This document shows positions 34,532-45,945 of a stretch of DNA of 64,000 nt, in pieces. This stretch comes from Streptomyces flavidovirens DSM 40150. Lineage in GTDB: Bacteria > Actinomycetota > Actinomycetes > Streptomycetales > Streptomycetaceae. A model generated the notes under the pieces. It did no database searches and was not told where the DNA came from. It saw nothing but the letters and a program-made list of their open reading frames with translations. The translations under genes were made by a program, and so were the position numbers. The stretch lies in contig NZ_AUBE01000001.1 of the NCBI RefSeq assembly GCF_000429085.1, positions 310,001 to 374,000 of the forward strand. Reading direction: 5' to 3'. Position 1 is the stretch's first letter. Each line of letters begins with the position of its first letter.

Positions 34532-34566
34532 TCCCGGTCAGCGGGCCGGTGACCCACTGACCGGGA
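34532..34566 (-). terminator. Hairpin between kdpC and kdpE
   Basis: TCCCGGTCAG (34532-34541) and CTGACCGGGA (34557-34566) pair perfectly over 10 bp around a 15-nt loop. It could attenuate read-through from kdpFABC into kdpED. Confidence 0.55.
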
Positions 34567-34578
34567 CGCGATGCACGG

Positions 34579-35244
34579 TCACTTCTCGGTGAGTTCCTTG
34601 AGGGCGATGTTGAGCTGGAGGACGTTCACGCGGGGTTCGCCCATGAAGCCCAGGATCCGCCCGTCGGTGTGGTCGGCGACCAGCTTCCGCACCTGCTTGA
34701 CGTCGAGGTGGTTCTTCTCCGCGACGCGGTGGGCCTGGAGTTCGGCGTACTCCGGGGAGATGTGCGGGTCCAGGCCCGAGGCCGAGGAGGTGACGGCTTC
34801 GGCCGGCACATCGGAGGGCTTGACCTTGTAGCCGGCCGTTGAGTTGTCCTTGACGACGGCTGCCTTGGCGTCCTTGACCCACTGGATGAGTTCCTCGTTG
34901 TCACCGGAGCGGTTGGTGGCGCCGGAGAGGATCAGCTTGTACTGGGTGTTGACGCTGTTCGCGCCGAGGCCGTTGGAGGGGCGTGGCTGAAACCACTTGA
35001 GGTCGGGCGACGGTGTCTCCTCGCCCGGCTTCAACGGCCGGTTGTAGGTCTGCCCGATGAGTTCGGAGCCGACAACCTTGCCACCCGCGGTCATCTCGGA
35101 GCCGTTGGCCTTGTCGTTGAACAGGCCCTGGGCGATTCCGGTCACCGCGAGCGGATAGATCACGCCGCACACGAGGGTCAGTACCAGAAGGGCGCGCAGG
35201 CCCGCCCCGATCAACCGGGCTGTGTTTCCGAGGGAGTTGTTCAT
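34579..35244 (-). CDS. kdpC: Potassium-transporting ATPase subunit KdpC
   Basis: A 221-residue KdpC with one N-terminal membrane helix (GLRALLVLTLVCGVIYPLAV), the conserved GSELIGQTYNRPLKPGEE-type region and the C-terminal DPHISPEYAELQAHRVAEK motif. It stabilises the KdpFABC complex at the membrane. It starts 4 nt after kdpB. There is an insert between Trp-Phe-Gln-Pro-Arg-Pro-Ser and the DPHIS motif of moderate length, common in actinobacteria. Confidence 0.95.
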   Translation of the reverse strand: MNNSLGNTARLIGAGLRALLVLTLVCGVIYPLAVTGIAQGLFNDKANGSEMTAGGKVVGSELIGQTYNRPLKPGEETPSPDLKWFQPRPSNGLGANSVNTQYKLILSGATNRSGDNEELIQWVKDAKAAVVKDNSTAGYKVKPSDVPAEAVTSSASGLDPHISPEYAELQAHRVAEKNHLDVKQVRKLVADHTDGRILGFMGEPRVNVLQLNIALKELTEK

Positions 35245-35248
35245 GGCA

Positions 35249-37380
<2,132 letters not shown>

Positions 37381-37384
<4 letters not shown>

Positions 37385-39042
37385 GAAAGTCCCTCCGCCA
37401 ACGGCCCGAGAGCCAGCGCCGGGAAGTAGGTCAGTCCGGTGATGATCAGGATCGTGCCGACGAGCAGGCCCGTGAACAGCGGCTTTTCGGTACGCAGGGT
37501 TCCCGCCGTCGCCGGGATCGGCGTCTGCTCGGCGAGCGAGCCGGCCAGGGCAAGGACGAACACCATCGGCAGGAACCGGCCCAGCAGCATCGCCAGACCG
37601 ATGGTGGTGTTGAACCACTGGGTGTCGGCGTTGAGGCCCGCGAAGGCGCTGCCGTTGTTGTTGGCGCCCGATGTGTAGGCGTACAGGACCTCGGAGAAGC
37701 CGTGCGCACCCGTGTTGGTCATCGAGTTGGCCGGGGTGTCCAGGGCCATCGCCGCCGCGGTGAAGCAGAGCACCAGCGCCGGGGTGACGAGGATGTAGCA
37801 GGCGGCGAACTTGATCTCGCGGGTGGAGATCTTCTTGCCGAGGTACTCCGGCGTACGGCCGACCATCAGACCCGCGATGAACACCGCGATCATCGCCATG
37901 ACGAGCATGCCGTACAAGCCGGAGCCGACACCGCCGGGCGCGATCTCGCCCAGCATCATGCCGAGCATGGTGATGCCGCCGCCCAGGCCGGTGAACGACG
38001 AGTGGAACGAGTCCACGGCGCCCGTCGACGTAAGCGTGGTGGACACCGCGAAGATCGACGAGGCGCCGATCCCGAACCGGGTCTCCTTGCCCTCCATCGC
38101 CGCGCCGGCCACCTCGAAGGCCGGGCCGTGACCGCCGAACTCGGCCGCCCACATGAGCAGCACGAACCCGACCCAGATGGTCGCCATCGTGCCGAGGATG
38201 GCGTACCCCTGCCTGATGCTGCCGACCATGCGGCCGAAGGTCCTCGTCAGCGAGAACGGGATCAGCAGGATCAGGAAGATCTCGAAGAGATTGGTGAACG
38301 CGTTGGGGTTCTCGAAGGGGTGCGCGGAGTTGGCGTTGAAGTAGCCGCCACCGTTGGTCCCCAGCTCCTTGATGACCTCCTGGGAGGCCACGGCGCCGCC
38401 GTTCCACTGCTGCGTACCACCCATGAACTGCCCGACCTCATGGATGCCGGCGAAGTTCTGGATCGCGCCGCAGGCCACGAGGATGATCGCGCCGATGACG
38501 GAGATCGGCAGCAGGATGCGTACGACACCCCGGACCAGGTCGGCCCAGAAGTTGCCCAGCTCGCCGGTGCGGGAGCGAGCGAAGCCTCGTACGAGAGCGA
38601 CGGCGACAGCCATGCCGACCGCTGCCGAGACGAAGTTCTGCACCGCGAGGCCGCCGGTCTGTACGACGTGGCCCATGGCCTGCTCGCCGTAGTACGACTG
38701 CCAGTTGGTGTTCGACACGAACGAGGCGGCGGTGTTGAACGCCTGGTCCGGGTCGATGGAGGCGAATCCGAGCGAGCCGGGCAGTGAGCCCTGCACCCGC
38801 TGGAGGAGGTAGAGGAAGAGGACGCTCACCGCGGAGAAGGCGAGGACGCCGCGCAGGTAGGCGGGCCAGCGCATCTCGACCGACGGGTTGGCGCCGACGG
38901 CCTTGTAGATCCATTTCTCCACGCGCAGATGCTTCGTGGAGCCGTAGACCTTGGCCATGTGGTCGCCGAGCGGACGGTATGCCAGTGCCAGGGCGGCTAT
39001 CAGCGCCAGCAGCTGGAGCACACCGGCGAGGAAGGGGCTCAT
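37381..39042 (-). CDS. kdpA: Potassium-transporting ATPase channel subunit KdpA
   Basis: A 553-residue KdpA with ten or so membrane helices. Selectivity-loop regions include [51 protein letters not shown] and [15 protein letters not shown], all conserved. It binds and passes K+. The start at [18 protein letters not shown] fits the family. It follows kdpF by 8 nt and is coupled to kdpB. Confidence 0.96.
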
Positions 39043-39050
39043 ATCCGTGC

Positions 39051-39140
39051 TCAGAACCTCTCCGGGTACACAAGGGCGAGGATCAGATAGCCCAGCAGGG
39101 AGACGGCCACGATCAGGCCGACGATGTTCTCGGCAGTCAC
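39051..39140 (-). CDS. kdpF: Small KdpF subunit
   Basis: A 29-residue single-helix peptide, [20 protein letters not shown] then LALVYPERF, the standard KdpF form that stabilises the complex. It starts at GTG 39140, overlapping the stop of an upstream 27-codon gene (GTGA). It precedes kdpA by 8 nt. Confidence 0.9.
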   Translation of the reverse strand: MTAENIVGLIVAVSLLGYLILALVYPERF

Positions 39141-39220
39141 AGCTTCGCCACCCCCTTGGCAATAAAAGCCACCAGCGCGAACACCGCGACCGTGGTGACG
39201 ACGAAGGCCAGGTCGGCCAT
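39137..39220 (-). CDS. 27-residue membrane peptide upstream of kdpF
   Basis: An ATG at 39220 with AGGAG 6 nt upstream opens a frame for [27 protein letters not shown], a single hydrophobic helix with a basic C-terminal end. Its stop overlaps the kdpF start in GTGA, so it is the first gene of the kdp operon and is translationally coupled to kdpF. It is too short for routine gene calling. It looks like a second KdpF-like membrane peptide of the complex, but this is inference. Confidence 0.75.
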   Translation of the reverse strand: MADLAFVVTTVAVFALVAFIAKGVAKL

Positions 39221-39295
39221 CGCGAGCTCCTGAATGAGGTTCGGTTGAAACGGACCTCACGAGGAAAGCGTGGTTTTGAGCGGGCACCCCCTCCC

Positions 39296-39345
39296 CTTGA
39301 CGGGTCCCTTACGGCCATGGGCGGCACCTTGACGAACTTCTTACG
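39296..39345 (-). promoter_or_regulatory. Direct repeat, possible KdpE site
   Basis: On the plus strand CTTGACG-N5-CTTACG occurs at 39296-39313 and 39328-39345, 32 bp apart (about three helical turns). It lies 76 bp upstream of the first small kdp gene. Paired direct repeats are the usual targets of OmpR-type regulators, so KdpE binding is the first guess. Confidence 0.55.
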
Positions 39346-39463
39346 CCCATCCCGCCGACCAGCAGGAAAGCCCACGTGAAAGGCGCCTTAAGGCACTGTT
39401 GTCGGGCCGACCGCGCTGCGCCGGCTTTCGGCTCTTTTCGGTCCAGGGCGGTTCGCCGAAGGT

Positions 39464-39506
39464 TCGGACGGGTCCGCTCCCCCCTCGTGGTGGCGGACCC
39501 GTCCGA
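39464..39506. repeat. 14-bp perfect inverted repeat in the kdp divergent region
   Basis: TCGGACGGGTCCGC (39464-39477) is the exact complement of 39493-39506, with a 15-nt loop. There is no U-tract on either side. It lies between the divergent kdp promoters. It could be a leader hairpin, terminator or regulator site. Confidence 0.6.
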
Positions 39507-40000
39507 CCTCGCTTGTGCCGGGTGTTACGACGTCCCGTCACGGACGGCCGTTCACCCCCTCCCACACCGGCCAGTCTGAAGCCGTTCGTGATCACCGGTG
39601 ATGCTCCTTAACGCCCTGCTGACACCCTTTCAGCCACCCCTGACACAGCCTTGACGGTCGGACCCGGCACTACGTATGGAAGCCGCAAATACTCACCTGC
39701 CAGGGCCACTCAGCCCTTCACACGGGCTTAGATTCTGTTGCGGTCGCCGGGAGACGGGAACGTCAGTGTCGTGACGGGTCTCCGGATTCACCCATCCATC
39801 CGGGTCTGCCTCCGGCGGCCGTCGCCTCCCCGGCGGACGGGTACGTGGCGGCGTGCCCGTCATCACGCCGCCACGTCACCCGGAGCCGCTCCTGGCGCCC
39901 ATCACGGCCCAGGTATTGGCTGTACGCCCCCGGCGGCCACTTCATTCCTTGCCGGCCCGACCCCGGCGCCGGCCCCGCCCCCGTCAGAAGGTCACCAGCG
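39507..40000. promoter_or_regulatory. Divergent regulatory region and kdpB-paralog leader
   Basis: About 490 bp without a gene. It contains the palindrome ATCACCGGTGAT (39591-39602), a TTGACG box (39651-39656), a TAGATT box (39729-39734) and a 13-bp perfect hairpin (arm ACGTGGCGGCGTG, 39843-39855, with 39864-39876 and an 8-nt loop). If transcription starts near 39740, the second kdpB has a structured leader of about 260 nt. Confidence 0.5.
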
Positions 40001-42163
40001 ATGCTTCCCGCCGTGCCACAGACGGCCCCTGCCTCCCCGAAGGACCGTACGCACCGGACCGGCCGGGGCTCCCAGCCATCAGGGCGGCGTCGCGCACCCA
40101 GTGGCCTGTTCGAACCCGCGCAGCTGCTGAAAGGTTTCCCAGAGGCGCTGCGCAAACTGCATCCGCGTGCCCTCATCAAGAATCCCGTGCTGTTCGTCGT
40201 GGCCGCGGGGTCCGTTCTCACCACCCTCTCCGCGCTGGTTCATCCGTCGGTGTTCACGTGGGTGATCAGCTGCTGGCTGTGGCTGACCGTCGTCTTCGCG
40301 AATCTCGCGGAAGCCGTCGCCGAAGGCAGAGGCCGCGCCCAGGCGGACTCGTTGCGCAGGGCGCGTACGGACACGGTCGCGCTGCGCCTGCGCCACAACT
40401 GGCGGATGGGCCTGGACCTCGACCGGGCCGAAACCGAGGCCGTCGCCGCCACCGATCTCCAGCCCTTCGACTTCGTCCTCGTCGAGGCGGGCGAGCTGGT
40501 CCCGGCGGACGGCGATGTCGTCGACGGCATCGCCGCCGTGGACGAATCAGCGGTCACCGGCGAGTCGGCACCGGTCATCCGCGAGGCGGGCGGCGACCGC
40601 AGCGGCGTCACGGGCGGTACGACGGTGCTGTCCGACCGGATCGTCGTACGCGTCACCTCACGCCCCGGGAACTCCTTCCTGGACCGGATGATCGCGCTGG
40701 TCGAAGGCGCGACCCGGCAGAAGACGCCGAACGAGATCGCCCTCAACATCCTGCTGGCCGCGCTCACCATCGTCTTCGTACTCGTCGTCGTGGCGCTCCA
40801 GCCCATGGCCGCCTACGCCGGCGCCGCCCAGTCCACCACGGTGCTCGTCGCCCTCCTGGTCACCCTCATCCCCACCACCATCGGGGCCCTGCTGTCCGCC
40901 ATCGGCATCGCGGGTATGGACCGGCTGGTCCAGCGCAACGTGCTGGCCATGTCGGGTCGCGCCGTCGAGGCCGCGGGCGACGTCAACACGCTGCTCCTCG
41001 ACAAGACCGGCACCATCACGCTCGGCAACCGCGAGGCCGCCGGCTTCGTCCCCTTGCCCGGCATCGACGAAGTACAGCTCGCCGACGCCGCCCAGCTCGC
41101 TTCACTGGCCGACGAGACCCCGGAAGGCCGCTCCGTCGTCGTCCTGGCCAAGCAGCGGTACGGGCTGCGCGAGCTGGCCGAGGGTGAGCTGACCCGTACG
41201 ACGTTCGTGGAGTTCAGCGCCCGGACCAGGATGAGCGGGGTGACGTTGCGCTGGGACAACGGGGCCGGCTGCGCCATCCGCAAGGGCGCGACAGCCGAGG
41301 TGATCAACTGGGTGGAGTCGCGCGGCGGTACGGTCCCCGCCGAGGCGCGCTGGTTCGCCGACTCGATCGCCGCTTCCGGCGGTACGCCGCTGCTCGTGGC
41401 GGTGCACGACTGGAACGGCCCCAGGGCGCTCGGCGTCGTCCATCTCAAGGACGTGGTCAAGGACGGAATCCGGGAGCGGTTCGCCGAGCTGCGCCGCATG
41501 GGCATCCGTACGGTGATGATCACGGGCGACAACCCGCTCACGGCCAAAGCCATCGCCAGGGAAGCGGGCGTCGACGACTACCTCGCCGAAGCCACCCCCG
41601 AAGACAAACTGGCCCTGATCAAACGGGAGCAGGCCGGCGGCAACCTGGTCGCGATGACGGGCGACGGTACGAATGACGCGCCCGCGCTGGCGCAGGCAGA
41701 TGTCGGGGTGGCGATGAACACGGGTACCTCGGCCGCCAAGGAAGCCGGGAACATGGTGGACCTCGACTCCAACCCGACCAAGCTGATCGAGATCGTCGAG
41801 ATCGGCAAACAACTCCTCATCACGCGCGGCGCGCTGACCACGTTCTCCATCACCAACGACGTCGCGAAGTACTTCGCCATCGTCCCCGCCATGTTCACCG
41901 GCGCCTATCCGGGGCTGGAAGCGCTGAACATCATGGGCCTCAGCAGCCCCACCTCGGCGATCACCTCCGCGATCATCTTCAACGCCCTGATCATCATCGC
42001 GCTCATCCCGCTCGCTCTGCGCGGCGTGCGCTACACCCCCGCCTCCGCCCACGACCTGCTGCGGCGCAACCTCGCCCTCTATGGACTTGGCGGCCTGGTG
42101 CTGCCCTTCGTCGGCATCAAGCTGATCGACATCCTCATTTCGACTGTGCCCGGCCTGGGTTGA
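40001..42163 (+). CDS. Second KdpB-type P-type ATPase, solo
   Basis: A 720-residue protein that is a full KdpB paralogue: [13 protein letters not shown] with Asp334, [35 protein letters not shown] and the KdpB-specific [18 protein letters not shown] are all intact, and membrane helices match. It differs from the operon KdpB in the N-terminus and in an insert ([19 protein letters not shown]) before the actuator domain. It is divergent from the operon, with no second kdpA or kdpC. AGAAGG lies 9 nt before the ATG at 40001. It may pair with the same KdpA under other conditions. Confidence 0.92.
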   Translation: MLPAVPQTAPASPKDRTHRTGRGSQPSGRRRAPSGLFEPAQLLKGFPEALRKLHPRALIKNPVLFVVAAGSVLTTLSALVHPSVFTWVISCWLWLTVVFANLAEAVAEGRGRAQADSLRRARTDTVALRLRHNWRMGLDLDRAETEAVAATDLQPFDFVLVEAGELVPADGDVVDGIAAVDESAVTGESAPVIREAGGDRSGVTGGTTVLSDRIVVRVTSRPGNSFLDRMIALVEGATRQKTPNEIALNILLAALTIVFVLVVVALQPMAAYAGAAQSTTVLVALLVTLIPTTIGALLSAIGIAGMDRLVQRNVLAMSGRAVEAAGDVNTLLLDKTGTITLGNREAAGFVPLPGIDEVQLADAAQLASLADETPEGRSVVVLAKQRYGLRELAEGELTRTTFVEFSARTRMSGVTLRWDNGAGCAIRKGATAEVINWVESRGGTVPAEARWFADSIAASGGTPLLVAVHDWNGPRALGVVHLKDVVKDGIRERFAELRRMGIRTVMITGDNPLTAKAIAREAGVDDYLAEATPEDKLALIKREQAGGNLVAMTGDGTNDAPALAQADVGVAMNTGTSAAKEAGNMVDLDSNPTKLIEIVEIGKQLLITRGALTTFSITNDVAKYFAIVPAMFTGAYPGLEALNIMGLSSPTSAITSAIIFNALIIIALIPLALRGVRYTPASAHDLLRRNLALYGLGGLVLPFVGIKLIDILISTVPGLG

Positions 42164-42474
42164 CATGGCTGACTGGGCTGACTGGGCATCAGGACGCCGT
42201 CAAGGACAGCTCGCCCCTCTTGAACCCGCTGTGCGCCACGGGTTTGGATGGAGAACGTGAACAGCGCTCTGCGTCATGACGACCGGCCACCGCATAGGTG
42301 GCCTTCGGTCTCGCGCGCTGCTCACCCGGTGACGGCTGTCTGACGACGGCCGCTTCCCCATCTCGTACGAACGCCTCAGCCGCGTTCGCCTTCACATCCC
42401 GCATCCCCGCATCCCGCATCCCGCATCCGCACCTCGACGCCGTCGACCGTGCCTGCTCTCACCCAGGACCACTC
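42164..42474. repeat. Intergenic region with GCATCCC tandem repeat
   Basis: About 310 bp between the second kdpB and the short-chain dehydrogenase. The only structure noted is a run of CGCATCC/CGCATCCC units at 42398-42429. No gene is supported. Confidence 0.5.
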
Positions 42475-43305
42475 ATGCCTTCAGCATTCCCTTCATCCCC
42501 TTCATCCCCGTCCCGCCGTACCGCCCTGGTCACCGGAGCCACCTCCGGCATCGGCTGGGAGACAGCCCGACTCCTCGCCGAGCAGGGTTGCCACGTCGTC
42601 GTCCACGCTCCCGACATGGCATCCGGCGAGGAGGCCATCACCCGGCTCGTGGCCACCGGCATCACACCCGACCGGCTCGACCTGGCCATCGCCGACTTCT
42701 CGCGGCTCGGCGAAGTGCGCGCCATGGCCCAGTCGGTAGCCCGTCATCACCCGGCCGTCGATGTCCTGGTCAACAACGCGGCCGTCGCCGCCCCGGAGCG
42801 CCACACCATCACCGCCGACGGCGTGGAGCTGTCCTTCCAGGTGAACTTCCTGGCCGCCTACGTCCTCACCCGGGCGCTCACCGGCCCACTCACCGCGCGC
42901 CCAGGCAGCCGCGTGGTCAACGTGTCGTCGTCGATGCACCGCACCGCGTCCATCGCCTGGAACGACGTCAACCGCACCCGCCGCTACTCCCAACTCGCCG
43001 CCTACGCCCAGTCCCAGCTCGCCCTGACGGTCTTCGCGCGAGCCAAGGCGCCGCAGGGCTGCACCGTCGTCAGCATGAACCCCGGCATCTGCGAGACCTC
43101 CCTGCTCCCGCTGTACGCCCACGAAGGGGACGACCCCGCCGAGGGAGCCGCCCGTGTGGTGCGCCTGTGCGATCCGGCCACCGACGTAAAGCCCGGCGCC
43201 TACTACGACCGCACCGCACTCTCCCCGGCAGCGCCCGTCGCCACCGAGGACCGCACCGTGCGCCGCCTCGTCAAGCTCGCCGACGTACTGGCCAACGCCG
43301 CCTGA
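42475..43305 (+). CDS. Short-chain dehydrogenase/reductase with altered active site
   Basis: A 276-residue SDR. The NAD(P)-binding motif TGATSGIG (20-27), the NNAA motif (VDVLVNNAAVAAPE) and the Ser strand VVNVSSSMHR are present. The catalytic YxxxK reads Tyr177-Ala-Gln-Ser-Gln181, so the Lys is replaced by Gln. It resembles retinol-dehydrogenase-type SDRs. With Lys lost, activity may be low or the protein may have another role. AGGA lies 7 nt before the ATG. It is a single gene, convergent with the KimA-like permease. Confidence 0.8.
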   Translation: MPSAFPSSPSSPSRRTALVTGATSGIGWETARLLAEQGCHVVVHAPDMASGEEAITRLVATGITPDRLDLAIADFSRLGEVRAMAQSVARHHPAVDVLVNNAAVAAPERHTITADGVELSFQVNFLAAYVLTRALTGPLTARPGSRVVNVSSSMHRTASIAWNDVNRTRRYSQLAAYAQSQLALTVFARAKAPQGCTVVSMNPGICETSLLPLYAHEGDDPAEGAARVVRLCDPATDVKPGAYYDRTALSPAAPVATEDRTVRRLVKLADVLANAA

Positions 43306-43323
43306 AGAAGGGCCGAGCTTCAG

Positions 43324-43354
43324 GTGGGGGCGGCTCAGACGGAGCCGCCCCCAC
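43324..43354. terminator. Bidirectional terminator hairpin
   Basis: GTGGGGGCGGCTC (43324-43336) pairs with GAGCCGCCCCCAC (43342-43354) over 13 bp with a 5-nt loop. It lies between the convergent SDR and permease genes and overlaps the last codons of the permease. Confidence 0.8.
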
Positions 43355-45197
43355 CATCACGTGTGAGGCGGAAGCGCAGGCGGCAGATCACCGCGTCCGT
43401 GTCGCGGCGTACGGCATGAGCGACGACCGCCCCTCGCTGGTTCTGCAGCAGACGCTGCCACCAATGAGCTGGCTCGGCCTCGGGCACCAGGACGGTGATC
43501 CGCGTGCCGGGAGTGGCGGAGAGTTCCCGCACGTACGCGGCTATGGGCCGGCCCAGCGTGCGGCGCTGCGACGTGAGCCGGACCAGCGGTACGCCCGGGT
43601 TCCACAGGCTCCAATCCCGCTCCAGGGCCTCTGTCCGGTCGCGGTCCTCCGGGTCGGGGTGGCAGACGGTGACCGCGCGTACCTCGTCCCCCAGTGACAC
43701 GGCGGCGGTCAGCGCCTCGCGGGTGAGCCGGGTCAGGGAGGAGACCGGTACGACGACCAGGGACCACGCCCGCTGCGGAGGCTCGGGGATGCGGCCGACG
43801 CCGAGGCATTCTCCGATACGGGCGTACGCGCGATGGATCGCCTCGAAGGCCCCGCCCAGCAACGGAAGGGTCACCAACACGAGCCAGGCGCCGTCGTGGA
43901 ACTTGGTGACCGTGACGATGATCGCGCTGATGCCGGTCAGCACAGCGCCCAGGCCGTTCAGCCATGCCTTGCCGGTCCACCTCGGTCCGCGCGCCCGGCG
44001 CCAGTGGATGACCATGCCGGTCTGGGCGATGGTGAAGCCGACGAAGACGCCGATGGCGAAGAGCGGTACGAGGGTGTTGGTGTCGCCGCCGGAGAAGACC
44101 AGCAGCAGTGCGGAGACGAGCGCCAGTGCGAGTACGCCGTGGCGGTGGACCTGGCGGTCGGCTTTCAGGCCGAAGACGTGCGGCAGGTAGTTGTCACGTG
44201 CGAGCAGCTTGAGCAGGACGGGCAGGCCCCCGAAGGACGTGTTCGCGGACAGCGCCAGCAGGGCCATGGTGGCGAACTGAACGACGTAGAAACCGGTGTT
44301 GTGGCCGATGGACGCGTCCGCCAGTTGCGCGAGCACGGTGACGCCTTCCACCGGCTGGAGCTCGAAGCGCGAGATGAGGACGGACAGGCCGATGAGCATT
44401 GCTCCGAGGACCGCACCGAGCGCGACCTCGGCGTGCTGGGCGCGACGGACGGCCGGGGCGCGGAACGAGGGCACGGCGTTGGCGATCGCCTCGACGCCCG
44501 TCAGTGCCGAGCAGCCGGAAGCGAATGCCTTGAGCAGGAGCAGCACTCCGACCGTGGTGGCGTTGTCACCGAGGACGGAGGCGTGGCCGGCGGCCGCTTC
44601 CGTGGATGCCGGCGCGTCCCTGAAGAGCCCCACCGTGATGAGGACGAGGATCGCGCCGATGAAGACGAGGGTCGGCACGATGAACGCCCGCGCGGAGTCG
44701 ACGATCCCCCGCAGATTGACGGCCGTGATCAGTACGAGCACGGCCAGGCAGAGCGGCAGCCGGTCGTCGTACAGCGAAGGGAACGCGGAGGTCAGCGCGG
44801 CGACACCGGCAGTGACCGCCACGGCGACATTCAGCACATAGTCCAGGACCAATGAGGCCGCCGCGACCAGGCTCGTACGACGGCCCAGGTACGCCCGGGC
44901 GACGGCGTAACTGCCCCCGCCGTCGGGAAAGGCGGCGATCACCTGGCGGTAGGAGGCGACCAGCAGGGCCAGGACAGCCGTGATGAGGAGAGTGACGGGA
45001 ACCGTGAAACCGAGGCCGTGGCCTCCCGCCGCCGCAAGGACCAGCACGATCGCTTCCGGCCCATAGGCAACCGAAGCCATGGCGTCGAGGGACAGTGCCG
45101 CAAGTCCGGTGACGGCCGTGAGCTTGTGCCGCGCGATTGCGTCCGGAGGCTCCTCGACGCCGGACTCCGCGCCGTTCTCCGAGGTCAAGATGGTCAT
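43335..45197 (-). CDS. APC-superfamily permease, KimA-like potassium importer
   Basis: A 620-residue protein with about twelve membrane helices and a C-terminal cytoplasmic domain (about 470-620). The first helix reads LSLDAMASVAYGPEAIVLVL and helix 3 VLDYVLNVAVAVTAG, very like the B. subtilis K+/H+ symporter KimA; the residues aligned with its K+-site Asp/Tyr pairs are present (Asp38, Tyr45, Asp119, Tyr120). It is usually annotated as an amino acid permease. Its place beside kdp and a second kdpB supports potassium transport. I assign KimA-like by sequence recognition; an amino acid substrate cannot be excluded. Confidence 0.75.
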   Translation of the reverse strand: MTILTSENGAESGVEEPPDAIARHKLTAVTGLAALSLDAMASVAYGPEAIVLVLAAAGGHGLGFTVPVTLLITAVLALLVASYRQVIAAFPDGGGSYAVARAYLGRRTSLVAAASLVLDYVLNVAVAVTAGVAALTSAFPSLYDDRLPLCLAVLVLITAVNLRGIVDSARAFIVPTLVFIGAILVLITVGLFRDAPASTEAAAGHASVLGDNATTVGVLLLLKAFASGCSALTGVEAIANAVPSFRAPAVRRAQHAEVALGAVLGAMLIGLSVLISRFELQPVEGVTVLAQLADASIGHNTGFYVVQFATMALLALSANTSFGGLPVLLKLLARDNYLPHVFGLKADRQVHRHGVLALALVSALLLVFSGGDTNTLVPLFAIGVFVGFTIAQTGMVIHWRRARGPRWTGKAWLNGLGAVLTGISAIIVTVTKFHDGAWLVLVTLPLLGGAFEAIHRAYARIGECLGVGRIPEPPQRAWSLVVVPVSSLTRLTREALTAAVSLGDEVRAVTVCHPDPEDRDRTEALERDWSLWNPGVPLVRLTSQRRTLGRPIAAYVRELSATPGTRITVLVPEAEPAHWWQRLLQNQRGAVVAHAVRRDTDAVICRLRFRLTRDGGGGSV

Positions 45198-45384
45198 GCG
45201 GATCAGCGTGCGGTCGTGTTCGGCCCTCCGGGAGCGGCGCTGGCGCGATCTTGGCGCGGTTCGCTGAATTCTTCACGCGTCTTTGACGGCTTCAGGGAAC
45301 AGCCGTCAAGGAGCCGCTCGCGCCCCGTCAGTTCCGCGTCAATAGCCGTCGAGTCGGACTACTCGCGGTTCTACCGTCGCCCTC

Positions 45385-45921
45385 ATGAGACGTATCAGTG
45401 CCAGGCGCGCCAACTCTCGTGCATCAGTGGTGCGGGACAGCGGCTGGGCCGCGGACGCACGGTTCGCGGTCGCCTGCGCCGTTACGCTCCTTGGGCTGCT
45501 GCTGTTGATGGACGCCGGCGCGGGCAGGGTCACGGTGTCGCGTGCCGCGCTGTGGGCCGCACTCGCCGTACTGCTGTTCGTGGTGCTTCTGCCTCCTGAA
45601 GTCTCCGCGGGCCCGGGCCGCCTGGCGTCCCGCGGTCTGCTGCGCGAGCGGAGCGTGCGCACGGACCGTCTGGTGTCGGCCCGTTGGTGCGACGGCGTGG
45701 GCCAGCGGCTGGTCCTTCGGGACGCGGACGGGGGGCGCGTCGAGGTCGATCCGCACGTCCTCGTCGCCAATCCGCCGCTGTGGCGGCTGCTCGACGAGGA
45801 CGTGCGCGCCTGCCACGCCCGTGGGTTGCTGCTGTGCGGTGCGACCGCAATGCGTCAGTTGTCTGCGCGTATCGACCGTGAGACGGCTCGAACCGTCTTC
45901 AAGGTGTCCGATCTGAACTAG
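45385..45921 (+). CDS. Membrane protein of unknown function
   Basis: A 178-residue protein with two membrane helices (FAVACAVTLLGLLLLMDAGA and AALWAALAVLLFVVLLPPEV) and a cytoplasmic C-terminal part of about 100 residues (VEVDPHVLVANPPLWRLLDE) that is PH-like in pattern. No clear ribosome site is seen before the ATG. It lies between two permease genes on the opposite strand and may work with either. I do not recognise a named family. Confidence 0.65.
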   Translation: MRRISARRANSRASVVRDSGWAADARFAVACAVTLLGLLLLMDAGAGRVTVSRAALWAALAVLLFVVLLPPEVSAGPGRLASRGLLRERSVRTDRLVSARWCDGVGQRLVLRDADGGRVEVDPHVLVANPPLWRLLDEDVRACHARGLLLCGATAMRQLSARIDRETARTVFKVSDLN

Positions 45922-45945
45922 CGCACCGCACCACAGCAGTGCTCT

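Noticed and set aside
37385..38407. Long minus-strand frame fused to the N-terminus of KdpB
   Set aside because: It is an out-of-frame reading of kdpA; kdpB starts at the ATG that overlaps the kdpA stop.
39361..39600. c-di-AMP (ydaO) riboswitch upstream of kdp
   Set aside because: Considered because kdp genes can be under such control, but the conserved internal-loop sequences are not recognisable on either strand.
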